A stretch of 64,000 nucleotides of DNA from CAIWHR01 sp963811685 (GTDB taxonomy: Bacteria > Pseudomonadota > Gammaproteobacteria > Burkholderiales > Casimicrobiaceae): assembly GCA_963811685.1 (NCBI GenBank), contig CAWESK010000004.1:62001-126000 (forward strand), given 5' to 3'. The first letter of the stretch is position 1. The number at the start of each line of letters is the position of its first letter. Positions 55,907 to 64,000 of the stretch are shown piece after piece. The notes under the pieces were generated by a model. That model saw nothing but the letters and a program-made list of their open reading frames with translations, was not told where the DNA came from and searched no databases. The translations under genes and the position numbers were made by a program.

Positions 55907-57422
55907 TTACCGGCCCAGAAACATCTGGTAGGCGGGGTTCCCGGTCTCGTCGACGTGGTCGTAGCCCAGCCTCTCGCAGGAACGTCCGGAACTCGGCCTT
56001 GTCCTTCGGCGGCACCTGCATCCCCACCAGCACGCGACCGTAATCCGCCCCGTGGTTGCGGTAGTGGAAAAGGCTGATGTTCCAGCCGCGGCTCATGCTG
56101 TTCAGGAACTGCATCAGCGCCCCCGGCCGTTCGGGAAATTCGAAACGGTAGAGGATCTCGTGCTCGGCCGCCGGCGCGTGGCCGCCGACCAGGTGCCGGA
56201 CATGGAGCTTTGCCATCTCGTTGTCGGTGAGGTCGTACGCGTCGATCCGGTGGCGCTTGAGATCGGACAGCAGGCGCTCGGTTTCATGGCGGCCGGAGAC
56301 CTCGATGCCGACGAAGAGATGCGCGACGCGCGGATCGGCGTAGCGATAATTGAATTCGGTGACCGAGCGCTTGCCGAGGAGCCGGCAGAACGCGCGGAAG
56401 CTGCCCGGCCGCTCGGGGATCGTCACCGCGAGGATCGCCTCGCGCCTTTCGCCCAGCTCGGCGCGCTCGGCGACGAAGCGGAGCCGGTCGAAATTCATGT
56501 TGGCGCCGCAGGCGATCGCGACGAACGTGCGGTCCTTCGTGCGATGCCGCTCGACCCATGCCTTGACGCCGGCGATCGACAGCGCGCCGGCGGGCTCGAG
56601 GATCGAGCGCGTGTCCTCGAACACGTCCTTCAGCGCGGCGCACGTGGCGTCGGTGTCGACGAGCACCATCTCGTCGACGAGCTCGCGCGCGATGCGGAAC
56701 GTTTCCGCGCCCACCTGCTTCACGGCAACACCGTCGGCGAAGAGACCGACATGCGCGAGGGTGACCCGGCGACCCGCGGCGAGCGAGCGCGTCATCGCGT
56801 CGGAATCGACCGGTTGCACGCCGATGATGCGGATCTCCGGGCGCACGCGCTTCACGTACGCGGCGATGCCGCTGATCAAGCCGCCGCCGCCGACCGCGAC
56901 GAAGATCGCGTCGATCGGCCCCTCGCACTGGCGCAGGATTTCCATCCCGATGGTGCCCTGGCCGGCGATGACGTCGGGATCGTCGTAGGGATGGACGAAC
57001 GTCGCGCGCGAGGACTTCTGCAGCAGCGTCGCGTGCGCAAAGGCGTCGCTGTACGAATCGCCGACGAGCACCACCTTGGCGCCGCGCGCCTCCACCGCGG
57101 CGATCTTGATGTGCGGGGTCGTCACCGGCATCACGATGGTCGCCCTGCAGCCGAGCTTCTGCGCGGCGAGCGCCACGCCCTGCGCGTGATTGCCGGCGGA
57201 AGCCGCGATCACGCCGCGCGCGCGCTCGGCCGCCGACAGGTGCGCCATCTTGTTGTACGCACCGCGGAGCTTGAACGAAAACACCGGCTGCTGATCCTCG
57301 CGTTTGAGGAGCACGCGGTTGCCAAGGCGCCGCGACAACGTCGGCGCAAGCTCGAGCGGCGACTCGATTGCGACGTCGTAGACCTTGGCGGTGAGGATCT
57401 TCTGCAGATAGTCGATGGGCAT
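55907..57422 (-). CDS. ilvA: Threonine deaminase, biosynthetic (frameshifted near the end)
   Basis: About 504 residues. The PLP lysine is Lys51 in FSFKLRGAYNK, with the glycine loop SAGNHAQGV and GGGGLISG. The C-terminal third holds two ACT-like regulatory domains (ILAVTIPERPGSFRAF and YRFEFPERPGALMQF) that bind isoleucine and valine, so this is the biosynthetic form making 2-oxobutyrate for isoleucine. At 55970-55971 one surplus G breaks the frame after FLRE; the correct frame ends LGYDHVDETGNPAYQMF-LGR with TAA at 55907. Divergent from ppx. Confidence 0.94.
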
Positions 57423-57548
57423 GGCGGACGCGAGCAGCGGGGGTTGTCTTCGAGCGTAGCAGGAAAGCCGGGCGCGAGGAAACGCGATGCGGGCGCGTCT
57501 TGCCGCACGCTTCGGCAGGCTGATCGTTTCTGCTACGCTGCCCCTGCC

Positions 57549-59027
57549 ATGCCTTACTCCAATTCGTCTCCCGAGACGCTTGCCGTCGTCGACCTGGGCT
57601 CGAACAGCTTCCGCCTCGAGGTGGGACGCGTCGAAGGCGACCAGATCTTCCGTCTCGACACCTGGCGCGAGAACCTGCGCATCGGCGCGGGCATCGACGA
57701 GCGCGGGCGCATCGCTCCGGAAGCGCGGCGCGCGGCGCTTGCGTGCCTCGCGCGTTTCGGCGAGCGCATCAAGGGACTGCACCCGTCGGCGGTGCGCGCG
57801 GTGGCGACCAACACCTTTCGCGTGGCGACCAACGCCAGGACGTTCCTGCCGCGTGCCGAGCGCTCCCTCGGATTCCCCATCGACATCATCACGGGACACG
57901 AGGAAGCGCGGCTCATCTACAACGGCGTCGCCCATGTGCTGCCGGCATCGACCGAGCCGCGGCTCGTCATCGACATCGGCGGCGGATCGACCGAGTTCAT
58001 CATCGGCCGCGGCCTGGAGCCCGAGCGCCTGGAGTCGCTGCAGGTCGGATGCGTCGGCATGACGCAGCGCTTCTTTCCCGACGGCCGGCTTACGGCGCAG
58101 GCCTTTGCCGCCGCCGACACCGTGGCGCGCACCGAGATCGAAACGATTGCCGGCGCGTTCCACCGCGAGCACTGGAAGAACGCGTTCGCGTCATCGGGAA
58201 CGGCGCTGGCGCTGGCGGAAATCCTCGAGCAGAACGGTCTTTCCGCCGCCGGCATCACGCCCGACGGGCTTGCGCGGCTGAAGAAGCGGATGGTGGGATG
58301 CGGTCACATCGAGCGGCTGCGCCTCGCCGCGCTCAAGCCCGAGCGCGTGCCGGTGCTCGCGGCGGGCCTCGCGATCATGGCGGCGGCGCTGGCCGAGCTC
58401 GACGTGCCGCGAATCAATCCGGTCGGCGGCGCGCTGCGCCTCGGCGTTCTCTACGATCTCCTCGGGCGCCAGGTGCGCCGCGACGTCCGGGTCGCGACGA
58501 TCGACCAGTTCGCCGTGCGTTACCGGATCGATCGCGCGCACGCCGCGCGCGTCGCCGCGATGGCCGTTGCGCTGCACGCGCGCGCCGTTCCGGGTGCCGA
58601 TCCGGCAGCCTCCAAACGGCTCGAGTGGGCGGCGCTGCTGCACGAGACCGGTTTTTCGGTGTCGCACACCGGGTATCACAAGCACGGCGCGTACATCCTG
58701 CAGAACGCCGACATGCCGGGCTTTTCCGCGGGCGAGCAGCATGATCTCGCGCTGCTCGTTCTGGGCTGCCGCGGCGGGTTGTCGAAAATGGGGCACAGCC
58801 TCGACGATCCGCGGTTTCGCGCGCGCGTGATCGCGCTGCGGCTCGCCGTTCTCTTTCACCACGCGCGGCGCGCGATTGCGCCGCCGAAGGTCGCGTTCAA
58901 GTCCGCCGCGCGCATCCGCGTGAGCGTGCCCAAGCGCTGGCTGAAGGCGCACCCGCTCACGGCGCACCTGCTCGCCCGGGAGCGCGACGAATGGACGGCA
59001 GCGGGTTACCCGATGACGATCGTATGA
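57549..59027 (+). CDS. ppx: Exopolyphosphatase, Ppx/GppA family
   Basis: 492 residues: an actin-like ATPase fold at the start (VVDLGSNSFRLEVG; VIDIGGGSTEFIIG) and a C-terminal HD-like helical domain with LLHETGFSVSHTGYHKHG. It removes terminal phosphate from polyphosphate or hydrolyses pppGpp; the two activities cannot be told apart by sequence. ppk1 lies 0.5 kb away on the other strand, which favours a polyphosphate role. The ATG at 57549 fits the family. Confidence 0.92.
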   Translation: MPYSNSSPETLAVVDLGSNSFRLEVGRVEGDQIFRLDTWRENLRIGAGIDERGRIAPEARRAALACLARFGERIKGLHPSAVRAVATNTFRVATNARTFLPRAERSLGFPIDIITGHEEARLIYNGVAHVLPASTEPRLVIDIGGGSTEFIIGRGLEPERLESLQVGCVGMTQRFFPDGRLTAQAFAAADTVARTEIETIAGAFHREHWKNAFASSGTALALAEILEQNGLSAAGITPDGLARLKKRMVGCGHIERLRLAALKPERVPVLAAGLAIMAAALAELDVPRINPVGGALRLGVLYDLLGRQVRRDVRVATIDQFAVRYRIDRAHAARVAAMAVALHARAVPGADPAASKRLEWAALLHETGFSVSHTGYHKHGAYILQNADMPGFSAGEQHDLALLVLGCRGGLSKMGHSLDDPRFRARVIALRLAVLFHHARRAIAPPKVAFKSAARIRVSVPKRWLKAHPLTAHLLARERDEWTAAGYPMTIV

Positions 59028-59041
59028 TCTGGCGACAGCCG

Positions 59042-59494
59042 CTAAACAAAATCAGGGCCGATGACGACGCGCAGCACGACCGACGATGCGCCGGACTTGT
59101 CGCGGTTCGAAAGCCACCAGACCGCGCCCTTCTTCACCGCCCACCACGCTTCCTCGCCGGAGAGCAGGAACGACGCGACGGCGCCCAGCGTCGGCTGATG
59201 GCCGACGACGACGACCGTCTCGCGCGAATCGGGCCATCCGGCGGCATCCAGCACGGCGATCGCCGTCGCCCCGGGCCCGATTTCGTCGACGGTGCGGAAC
59301 TTGCGCTTGAGCGCGAGCGCCGTCTGCTGGGCGCGATCGGCGGGCGAGACGAGGATGCGCGCAGTATCGGGCAGGAAGCGGTCGAGCCAGTCGCCTATCC
59401 GCTCCGCCTGCTTCAGTCCCTTGGCGGTGAGGCGCCGCCCGAGATCCGGCTCCCCGGGCTCGGCTTCGGCGTGGCGCCACAGGACGAGGTCCAT
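59042..59494 (-). CDS. sixA: Phosphohistidine phosphatase SixA
   Basis: A 150-residue histidine phosphatase-fold protein: LWRHAEAE holds the catalytic His, and VVVGHQPTLGAV the second His region. SixA removes phosphate from His in signalling proteins such as Hpt domains. The ATG overlaps the ppk1 stop by one base (TGATG), so it is translated with ppk1. Convergent with ppx. Confidence 0.92.
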   Translation of the reverse strand: MDLVLWRHAEAEPGEPDLGRRLTAKGLKQAERIGDWLDRFLPDTARILVSPADRAQQTALALKRKFRTVDEIGPGATAIAVLDAAGWPDSRETVVVVGHQPTLGAVASFLLSGEEAWWAVKKGAVWWLSNRDKSGASSVVLRVVIGPDFV

Positions 59495-61665
59495 CAGGCG
59501 CTCTCCTCCGGCTCGCGCATCGCCTCGAGCAGCGTCTGCTGCGCCGAGCGGGGCTGCGCGCGGCCGCGCGGCGCGAGCTTCACCCATCTGCCGTCGGGCT
59601 TCAACTCCCACGCGTCACTATTGTCCGCAAGGCACGCGGAGAGCCCTTCTTCCACCACGCGCTTGCGGAGCACCATGTCGCGCACCGGAAACGCGACCTC
59701 GATGCGCCGGAAGAGGTTGCGCCCCATCCAGTCGGCGGACGCGAGCCAAACGTCTGGCGTGCCGGCATTGGCGAAAAACCAGACGCGATGGTGCTCGAGG
59801 AACCGGCCGAGAATCGAGCGCACCCGAATATTGTCCGACAGACCCGCCACGCCCGGCCGCAGCGCGCACGCGCCGCGCACGATGAGGTCGATCTCCACAC
59901 CCGCCTGCGACGCCGCGTACAGCGCGCGGATCACGCCTTCCTCGAGGAGCGCGTTCATCTTGGCGACGATCCGCGCAGGCTTGCCCGCGCGCGCGTGCTT
60001 CGTCTCCCGCCGGATCATCTCGATCACGCGCCGATGCATCGTGAACGGCGCCAGGAGCAGATGCCGCATGCGCCCCGCTTTCGCGAGGCTCGTGATGTGC
60101 ATGAAGACGTCGTTGACGTCGGCGCAGATCGCGGGGTCGGCGGTGAGCAGGCCGAAGTCCGTGTAAAGGCGCGTGGTCCGCGGGTGGTAGTTGCCGGTGC
60201 CCAGGTGCGCGTAGGGACGAAGCCGCATGCGCCCGCGCGCGTCCGCCTCGCGCCGGATGAGGAGCGCGAGCTTCGCGTGCGTCTTCAGTCCGAACACGCC
60301 GTAGACGACCTGCGCACCCGCATGCTCGAGTCGCTCCGCCCAGTTGATGTTCGCCTCCTCGTCGAAGCGCGCCATCAGCTCGACGACGACGGTGACTTCC
60401 TTGCCGCGCCGCGCTGCTTCGATCAGCGCTTCCATCAGCACCGAGTTGACGCCCGTCCGATACACCGTCTGCTTGATGGCGACCACATCCGGATCGTCGG
60501 CCGCCTTGCGGATGAACTCGACGACCGGCTCGAACGACTGATAGGGATGGTGGAGCAGGATGTCGTGCTGGCGGATCGCCGCCAGGATGTCCGGCTGCTC
60601 GCGCAGGCGATCCGGAAGCCCGGGAATGAACGGCGGGTACTTGAGCGCGTCGATGTCGACCTGATCGGCGAGCGACGAGAGGCGCGCGATGTTGACCGGA
60701 CCGTCACAGCGGTAGAGATCGGCGCTCGTGAGGTCGAACTGCTGCAGCAGGAACTGCGCAAGCGGCTCGGGACAGCCGGCGGCGACCTCGAGGCGAACCG
60801 CCGAGCCGAACTGCCGCTGCGGCAGCTCGCCCTGCAGGGCCTGGCGCAGGTTCTTCACCTCCTCCTCGTCGATCCACAGGTCGGCATCGCGGGTGACGCG
60901 AAACTGCGCATAGTCGACGACGTCGCGGCCGGGGAAGAGCTCGTGCAGGTGGGCGTGGATTACCGACGACAGCATCACGAACGCGTTGTCGCCGCCGGCG
61001 ACCTCGATCGGCATCCGGATGATGCGCGGCAGCACCCGCGGCGCCTTGACGATCGCGATCGCCGTGTCGCGGCCGAAGGCGTCGGTGCCGGAGAGCTGGA
61101 TCACGAAATTGAGGCTCTTGTTGACGACCTGCGGGAAGGGGTGCGCCGGGTCGAGGCCGATCGGCGTCAGGAGCGGCCGCACCTCGCGCTCGAAGTACTG
61201 CGCTGCCCAGACTCTCTCGGCCTTCGTGAATTCCGTGCGCCGCACGAGGCGGACACCGGCGCGCTCGAGCGCCGGCAGCACGTCGCGATTGAGCAGCGAA
61301 TACTGGGCGTCGATCAGCGCCCGGGCTTCGATGCCGACCTGGGTCAGCAGCGCGCGGCCCTCCTGCAGCGTCATCCCGAGCGGCGCAATCTTGGCGCGGA
61401 GCTGCTCCTTGATGCCGGCGATCCGGATCTCGAAGAATTCGTCGAGATTGCTGCCCGCGATGCAGAGGAAGCGGAGCCGTTCGAGGAGCGGCGTAGTGGC
61501 GTCGGCCGCCAGCGCCAGCACGCGCCGGTTGAAGGCGAGGAGCGAAAGCTCGCGGTTGAGCGGAGGGGCGTCGGGTTCGGCGTATTGCATCGGCACGCCC
61601 GGCCCGGCTTCGGGCAGGACGTGGCCGGACGACGGGGACGGAAGCGGGGTATGCAGCGGATCCAT
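59494..61665 (-). CDS. ppk1: Polyphosphate kinase 1
   Basis: 723 residues. The N-terminal block NRELSLLAFNRRVL and 'GSNLDEFFEIRIAG' begin the family core; the catalytic histidines lie in KTHAKLALLIRRE and YAHLGTGNYHP, and VIRALYAASQAGV is in the C-terminal PLD-like domain. It builds polyphosphate from ATP reversibly. The N-terminal 30 residues are Pro-rich and variable; a later ATG (MQYAEPDAPP) is an alternative start. Next to sixA and facing ppx. Confidence 0.96.
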   Translation of the reverse strand: MDPLHTPLPSPSSGHVLPEAGPGVPMQYAEPDAPPLNRELSLLAFNRRVLALAADATTPLLERLRFLCIAGSNLDEFFEIRIAGIKEQLRAKIAPLGMTLQEGRALLTQVGIEARALIDAQYSLLNRDVLPALERAGVRLVRRTEFTKAERVWAAQYFEREVRPLLTPIGLDPAHPFPQVVNKSLNFVIQLSGTDAFGRDTAIAIVKAPRVLPRIIRMPIEVAGGDNAFVMLSSVIHAHLHELFPGRDVVDYAQFRVTRDADLWIDEEEVKNLRQALQGELPQRQFGSAVRLEVAAGCPEPLAQFLLQQFDLTSADLYRCDGPVNIARLSSLADQVDIDALKYPPFIPGLPDRLREQPDILAAIRQHDILLHHPYQSFEPVVEFIRKAADDPDVVAIKQTVYRTGVNSVLMEALIEAARRGKEVTVVVELMARFDEEANINWAERLEHAGAQVVYGVFGLKTHAKLALLIRREADARGRMRLRPYAHLGTGNYHPRTTRLYTDFGLLTADPAICADVNDVFMHITSLAKAGRMRHLLLAPFTMHRRVIEMIRRETKHARAGKPARIVAKMNALLEEGVIRALYAASQAGVEIDLIVRGACALRPGVAGLSDNIRVRSILGRFLEHHRVWFFANAGTPDVWLASADWMGRNLFRRIEVAFPVRDMVLRKRVVEEGLSACLADNSDAWELKPDGRWVKLAPRGRAQPRSAQQTLLEAMREPEESA

Positions 61666-61731
61666 GAGCGTGACAGGGGCAGATGACTGCCATGTTACGA
61701 CACCGGCGGTACGGCGCCGGTTGCGGGCCGC

Positions 61732-62481
61732 TCAAGCGGCGTCCGGGACCGCCTCCGCGGCCTTCTCGACAGCGAGCCAGATGCAGCGGCCGCCGATCTC
61801 CTTGTCGAGGAGTGCCAGGTATTCGCGGTGCGCCGACGCCTCGTCGGCCGTGGGCTCGATCACGACGAGCGGTGCCGCCCGGGCCGCCGCGCCGATCGCC
61901 AGCACACCCGGGACGCCGCCCTCGGCGCGCGGCGCCGCGACCGCGAGCTCCATCGATAGCGTCTCCTGGCCGCGCGTCATCGCGAGCCAGACCTCGGCCA
62001 GCAGCTCCGCGTCGAGGAGCGCGCCGTGCAGGCTGCGGTGCGCGTTGTCGATGCCGAAGCGCTCGCACAGCGCATCGAGGCTGTTGCGCTTGCCGGGGAA
62101 CATCTCGCGGGCAAGCGCCAGCGTGTCCGTCAGCTTCGCGTAGACCGACGCCGACGCCGCGTGTCCGGCGAACGCGAACTCCACGTCGAGGAATGCCACG
62201 TCGAACGGCGCGTTGTGGATGATCCACTCGGCGCCGCGCGCGAAATCGAGAAATTCCGCCGCGATGTCGCGGAATCGCGGCTTGCCCTTGAGGTCGTCCC
62301 ACGTCTTGCCGTGCACCTCGCTCGCCCCGCTGTCGATCTCGCGCTCCGGGTCGACGTGGAACTGGATCGTGCGGCCGGTGGCGCGCCGGTTGACGACCTC
62401 GATCCCCGCGATTTCGATGATCCGGTGACCCTGCTTCGGGTCGAGGCCGGTGGTTTCGGTGTCGAGGACGATCTGGCGCAT
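61732..62481 (-). CDS. dnaQ: DNA polymerase III epsilon subunit (proofreading exonuclease)
   Basis: 249 residues. DEDDh exonuclease motifs are complete: Exo I LDTETTGL, Exo II HNAPFDVAFLD, Exo III HGALLDAELLAEVW. It edits replication errors in the Pol III core. The ATG at 62481 follows a modest ribosome site and gives the usual start MRQIVLDTETTG. The C-terminal tail (about 180-249) is the region that binds the alpha subunit. In the 214 bp upstream I see no gene, only an imperfect repeat. Confidence 0.96.
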   Translation of the reverse strand: MRQIVLDTETTGLDPKQGHRIIEIAGIEVVNRRATGRTIQFHVDPEREIDSGASEVHGKTWDDLKGKPRFRDIAAEFLDFARGAEWIIHNAPFDVAFLDVEFAFAGHAASASVYAKLTDTLALAREMFPGKRNSLDALCERFGIDNAHRSLHGALLDAELLAEVWLAMTRGQETLSMELAVAAPRAEGGVPGVLAIGAAARAAPLVVIEPTADEASAHREYLALLDKEIGGRCIWLAVEKAAEAVPDAA

Positions 62482-62616
62482 TGGAATCCGAAGAGCGCGG
62501 GAACCTATTTCAAGATCCCGGCGAACGGGCCGAGGACCCCATTGCCAAGTGGGCCCGCAGCGACCCCGAAATAGTACCTGAGGAACGGCGAGGCGCGAGG
62601 CCCATTTGCAGACGGG

Positions 62617-62660
62617 GTGCAAACTGAGTGCAAACCGAGTTGCCAACCGAGTACGACAGA
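62617..62660 (-). repeat. Imperfect 11-12-bp tandem repeat upstream of dnaQ
   Basis: Three to four copies of a unit close to GTGCAAACCGA (GTGCAAACTGA, GTGCAAACCGA, GTTGCCAACCGA, then a decayed copy). It lies between the PP2C gene and dnaQ, both on the minus strand, so it may be in the dnaQ leader. Confidence 0.5.
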
Positions 62661-62695
62661 GTCATCGGGCCGTGCAGCCTATTTTGGGATGGGTT

Positions 62696-63616
62696 CTAAC
62701 GTCGGTAACGTTGAATGGTTGCCTGGATTTCGGCGATCGCGCGCTCGATCTCGTCGTCGGAAAGATCGCGCTGCGCGCCCTTGCGATCGGTCAAGGTCAG
62801 CGTGCGGTCGATCTGCGTCTGGAATTCGCCGAGGCCAAGCGTCTCGGTGATGGTGGTCGATGGCTCGTCGGTGAGCGTTTCCGGGCCCCAGCGCACGACG
62901 ATCGCGGACAGGTTGTCGCCGTCGGGCCCGCCGCGCTTTTCCGCCTCGCGCATCATCTGCGGCGCGGACTTGAGGATCGGCGTCGACGTGAGCCAGGTCG
63001 ACATCTCCTCCCTCGTCATCACGCTCCACATGCCGTCGGTGCACATGACGAGAACATCGCCGTTGCGAAGCGGCGTGCGCTTCCCGAGATCGATCACCGG
63101 ATCGACGAGGCCGCCCAGGCAGCTGAAGATCTTGTTGCGGTCCGGGTGCTCGGCAACGTCCGCCGCGCCGATGATCCCCTGATCGACGAGATACTGGACC
63201 TTCGAATGATCCTTCGTCTGGCCGATGAGCCCGCCCTGGCGGTAGAGATAAAGGCGCGAATCGCCGACGTGCGCCCAGTAGGCGTGCCCCGCCTGGACGA
63301 TGCAGGCCACGCACGTCGTGCGCGGCGTCTCGAGCATCGAGAACTGGTTCGCATAGGAGCCGAGCGCCGCATGGGCGCGGAGCATCGAGTCCTGCAGGAA
63401 CTTGAGCGGATTCTTGAGGATCGGCTTGGCCTCCTGCTGGAAGCGCTCGATGAAAAGGCGCACGGCGATCTGCGCGGCGATCTCGCCGCCCGCGTGACCG
63501 CCCATGCCGTCGGCGACGACGAGCAGCAGCGTGTCGCGGCTGTAGGTGTACGCGATCCGGTCCTGGTTGACCTTGCGCGAACCCTTCCGCGATTCCTGGA
63601 AGATCGTGAATCGCAT
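62696..63616 (-). CDS. PP2C-family protein serine/threonine phosphatase
   Basis: 306 residues. PP2C metal-binding blocks are complete: VNQDRIAY, VVADGMGGHAGGE, HVGDSRLYLYR, MCTDGMWSVM and GGPDGDNLSAIVV. A C-terminal extension of about 60 residues (after residue 245) is acidic and helical. It would reverse the action of the kinase encoded 26 bp upstream. Cytoplasmic. ATG at 63616. Confidence 0.93.
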   Translation of the reverse strand: MRFTIFQESRKGSRKVNQDRIAYTYSRDTLLLVVADGMGGHAGGEIAAQIAVRLFIERFQQEAKPILKNPLKFLQDSMLRAHAALGSYANQFSMLETPRTTCVACIVQAGHAYWAHVGDSRLYLYRQGGLIGQTKDHSKVQYLVDQGIIGAADVAEHPDRNKIFSCLGGLVDPVIDLGKRTPLRNGDVLVMCTDGMWSVMTREEMSTWLTSTPILKSAPQMMREAEKRGGPDGDNLSAIVVRWGPETLTDEPSTTITETLGLGEFQTQIDRTLTLTDRKGAQRDLSDDEIERAIAEIQATIQRYRR

Positions 63617-63642
63617 CGAAAAACCCTACCGGACGGCGTGCG

Positions 63643-64000
63643 TCAGGCGCCGATTTCGCTGAACAGCTTCCGCTTCAGGCTGCCGAAAAACGTGAGCTTG
63701 CGCTTCTTCGGCGGAATTTCGCGGATGGCCTTTTGCAGCGCGAACACCGACTGCGGGCGCTCGAGGGGATCGAGCCGCAGGCACCAGTCGATCACCTCCA
63801 GCACGTTGTCCGAATACTGGCCGGACCAGATCTTCTTCGCCGAGACGAGATGGTCCTCCTGGACGCGCGCGTCGGCAGCCTGCGGGGCGAACGCCGCGAG
63901 GCACGCGAACATGCTGGCGCCGACGCCGTAGGTGTCGGTCCACGGGCCCAGCCGATCGGGATCGCGATACTGCTCCGGCGCCGCGAAGCCGGGCGTGTAC
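63643..64000 (-). CDS. Serine/threonine protein kinase, C-terminal part (runs off the window)
   Basis: The last about 119 residues of a Hanks-type kinase; the 5' end lies beyond 64000. The end of the activation loop, TPGFAAPEQY (APE motif), and DTYGVGASMFACL (subdomain IX) are visible, then LRLDPLERPQSV (subdomain XI), then a basic tail. No transmembrane or PASTA segment occurs after the kinase core. It forms a kinase-phosphatase pair with the PP2C gene. Confidence 0.9.
   Translation of the reverse strand, partial: YTPGFAAPEQYRDPDRLGPWTDTYGVGASMFACLAAFAPQAADARVQEDHLVSAKKIWSGQYSDNVLEVIDWCLRLDPLERPQSVFALQKAIREIPPKKRKLTFFGSLKRKLFSEIGA

Noticed and set aside
62617..62660. CRISPR-like repeat
   Set aside because: Units are only 11-12 bp, imperfect and contiguous with no spacers, and there are no cas genes.

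Overview
This is a gene-dense, very GC-rich chromosomal stretch with no RNA genes, insertion sequences, prophage genes or CRISPR arrays that I can see. It looks like a betaproteobacterium. The evidence is the neighbourhood polA, DUF2782, thrB, BPSS1780-type membrane protein, uvrD, argA, yggX; the yqgE-ruvX-pyrR-pyrB-pseudo-dihydroorotase run; the pilG-pilH-pilI-pilJ-chpA cluster; and a CIRCE-controlled groES-groL pair. Species cannot be named from the sequence alone.

Layout. 1-6.7 kb: tail of a DUF4397-like protein, a secreted MetX-like hydrolase, pyruvate kinase, class II aldolase, an NRAMP-related transporter, a DUF1223 protein and a small GlsB/YeaQ membrane protein. 6.7-10.5 kb: a beta-ketoadipate block (pcaI, pcaJ, pcaF, pobA) that hydroxylates 4-hydroxybenzoate and converts 3-oxoadipate to succinyl-CoA and acetyl-CoA. 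10.5-16.2 kb: a MetE-like methyltransferase, a DUF2726 protein, groL/groS with promoter, CIRCE and terminator, and two tandem GNAT-like paralogues. 16.2-27.6 kb: two BPSS1780 membrane proteins, polA, a LOG-family phosphoribohydrolase, DUF2782, thrB, uvrD, argA and yggX. 27.6-33.4 kb: an FAD oxidoreductase, gamma-glutamyltranspeptidase, an AhpD-like enzyme, a small lipoprotein, APS kinase and a Tat-exported dienelactone hydrolase. 33.4-37.2 kb: pyrimidine operon and yqgE/ruvX. 37.3-41.4 kb: PhoD-like phosphatase, BON protein, and a coupled DUF2330/RnfD-like pair. 41.4-46 kb: EF-G2, then a fused haem/beta-barrel outer-membrane protein followed by a dihaem c4-type cytochrome. 46-55.6 kb: the Pil-Chp chemosensory system that controls type IV pili. 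55.9-64 kb: ilvA, ppx, sixA, ppk1, dnaQ, a PP2C phosphatase and the end of a Ser/Thr kinase.

The most interesting locus is 43.8-46.0 kb. It encodes a Cyc2-like monohaem cytochrome fused to a porin and a periplasmic dihaem cytochrome, behind an FNR-type operator placed as in a class II activated promoter. This is a candidate route for electrons across the outer membrane.

A caution covers the whole window. At least twelve reading-frame breaks occur, nearly all resolvable as one-base indels, several in short homopolymers. They hit housekeeping genes (polA twice, uvrD, ilvA) as well as accessory ones. I read these as probable assembly errors rather than decay and annotate the affected genes as full-length with a frameshift.
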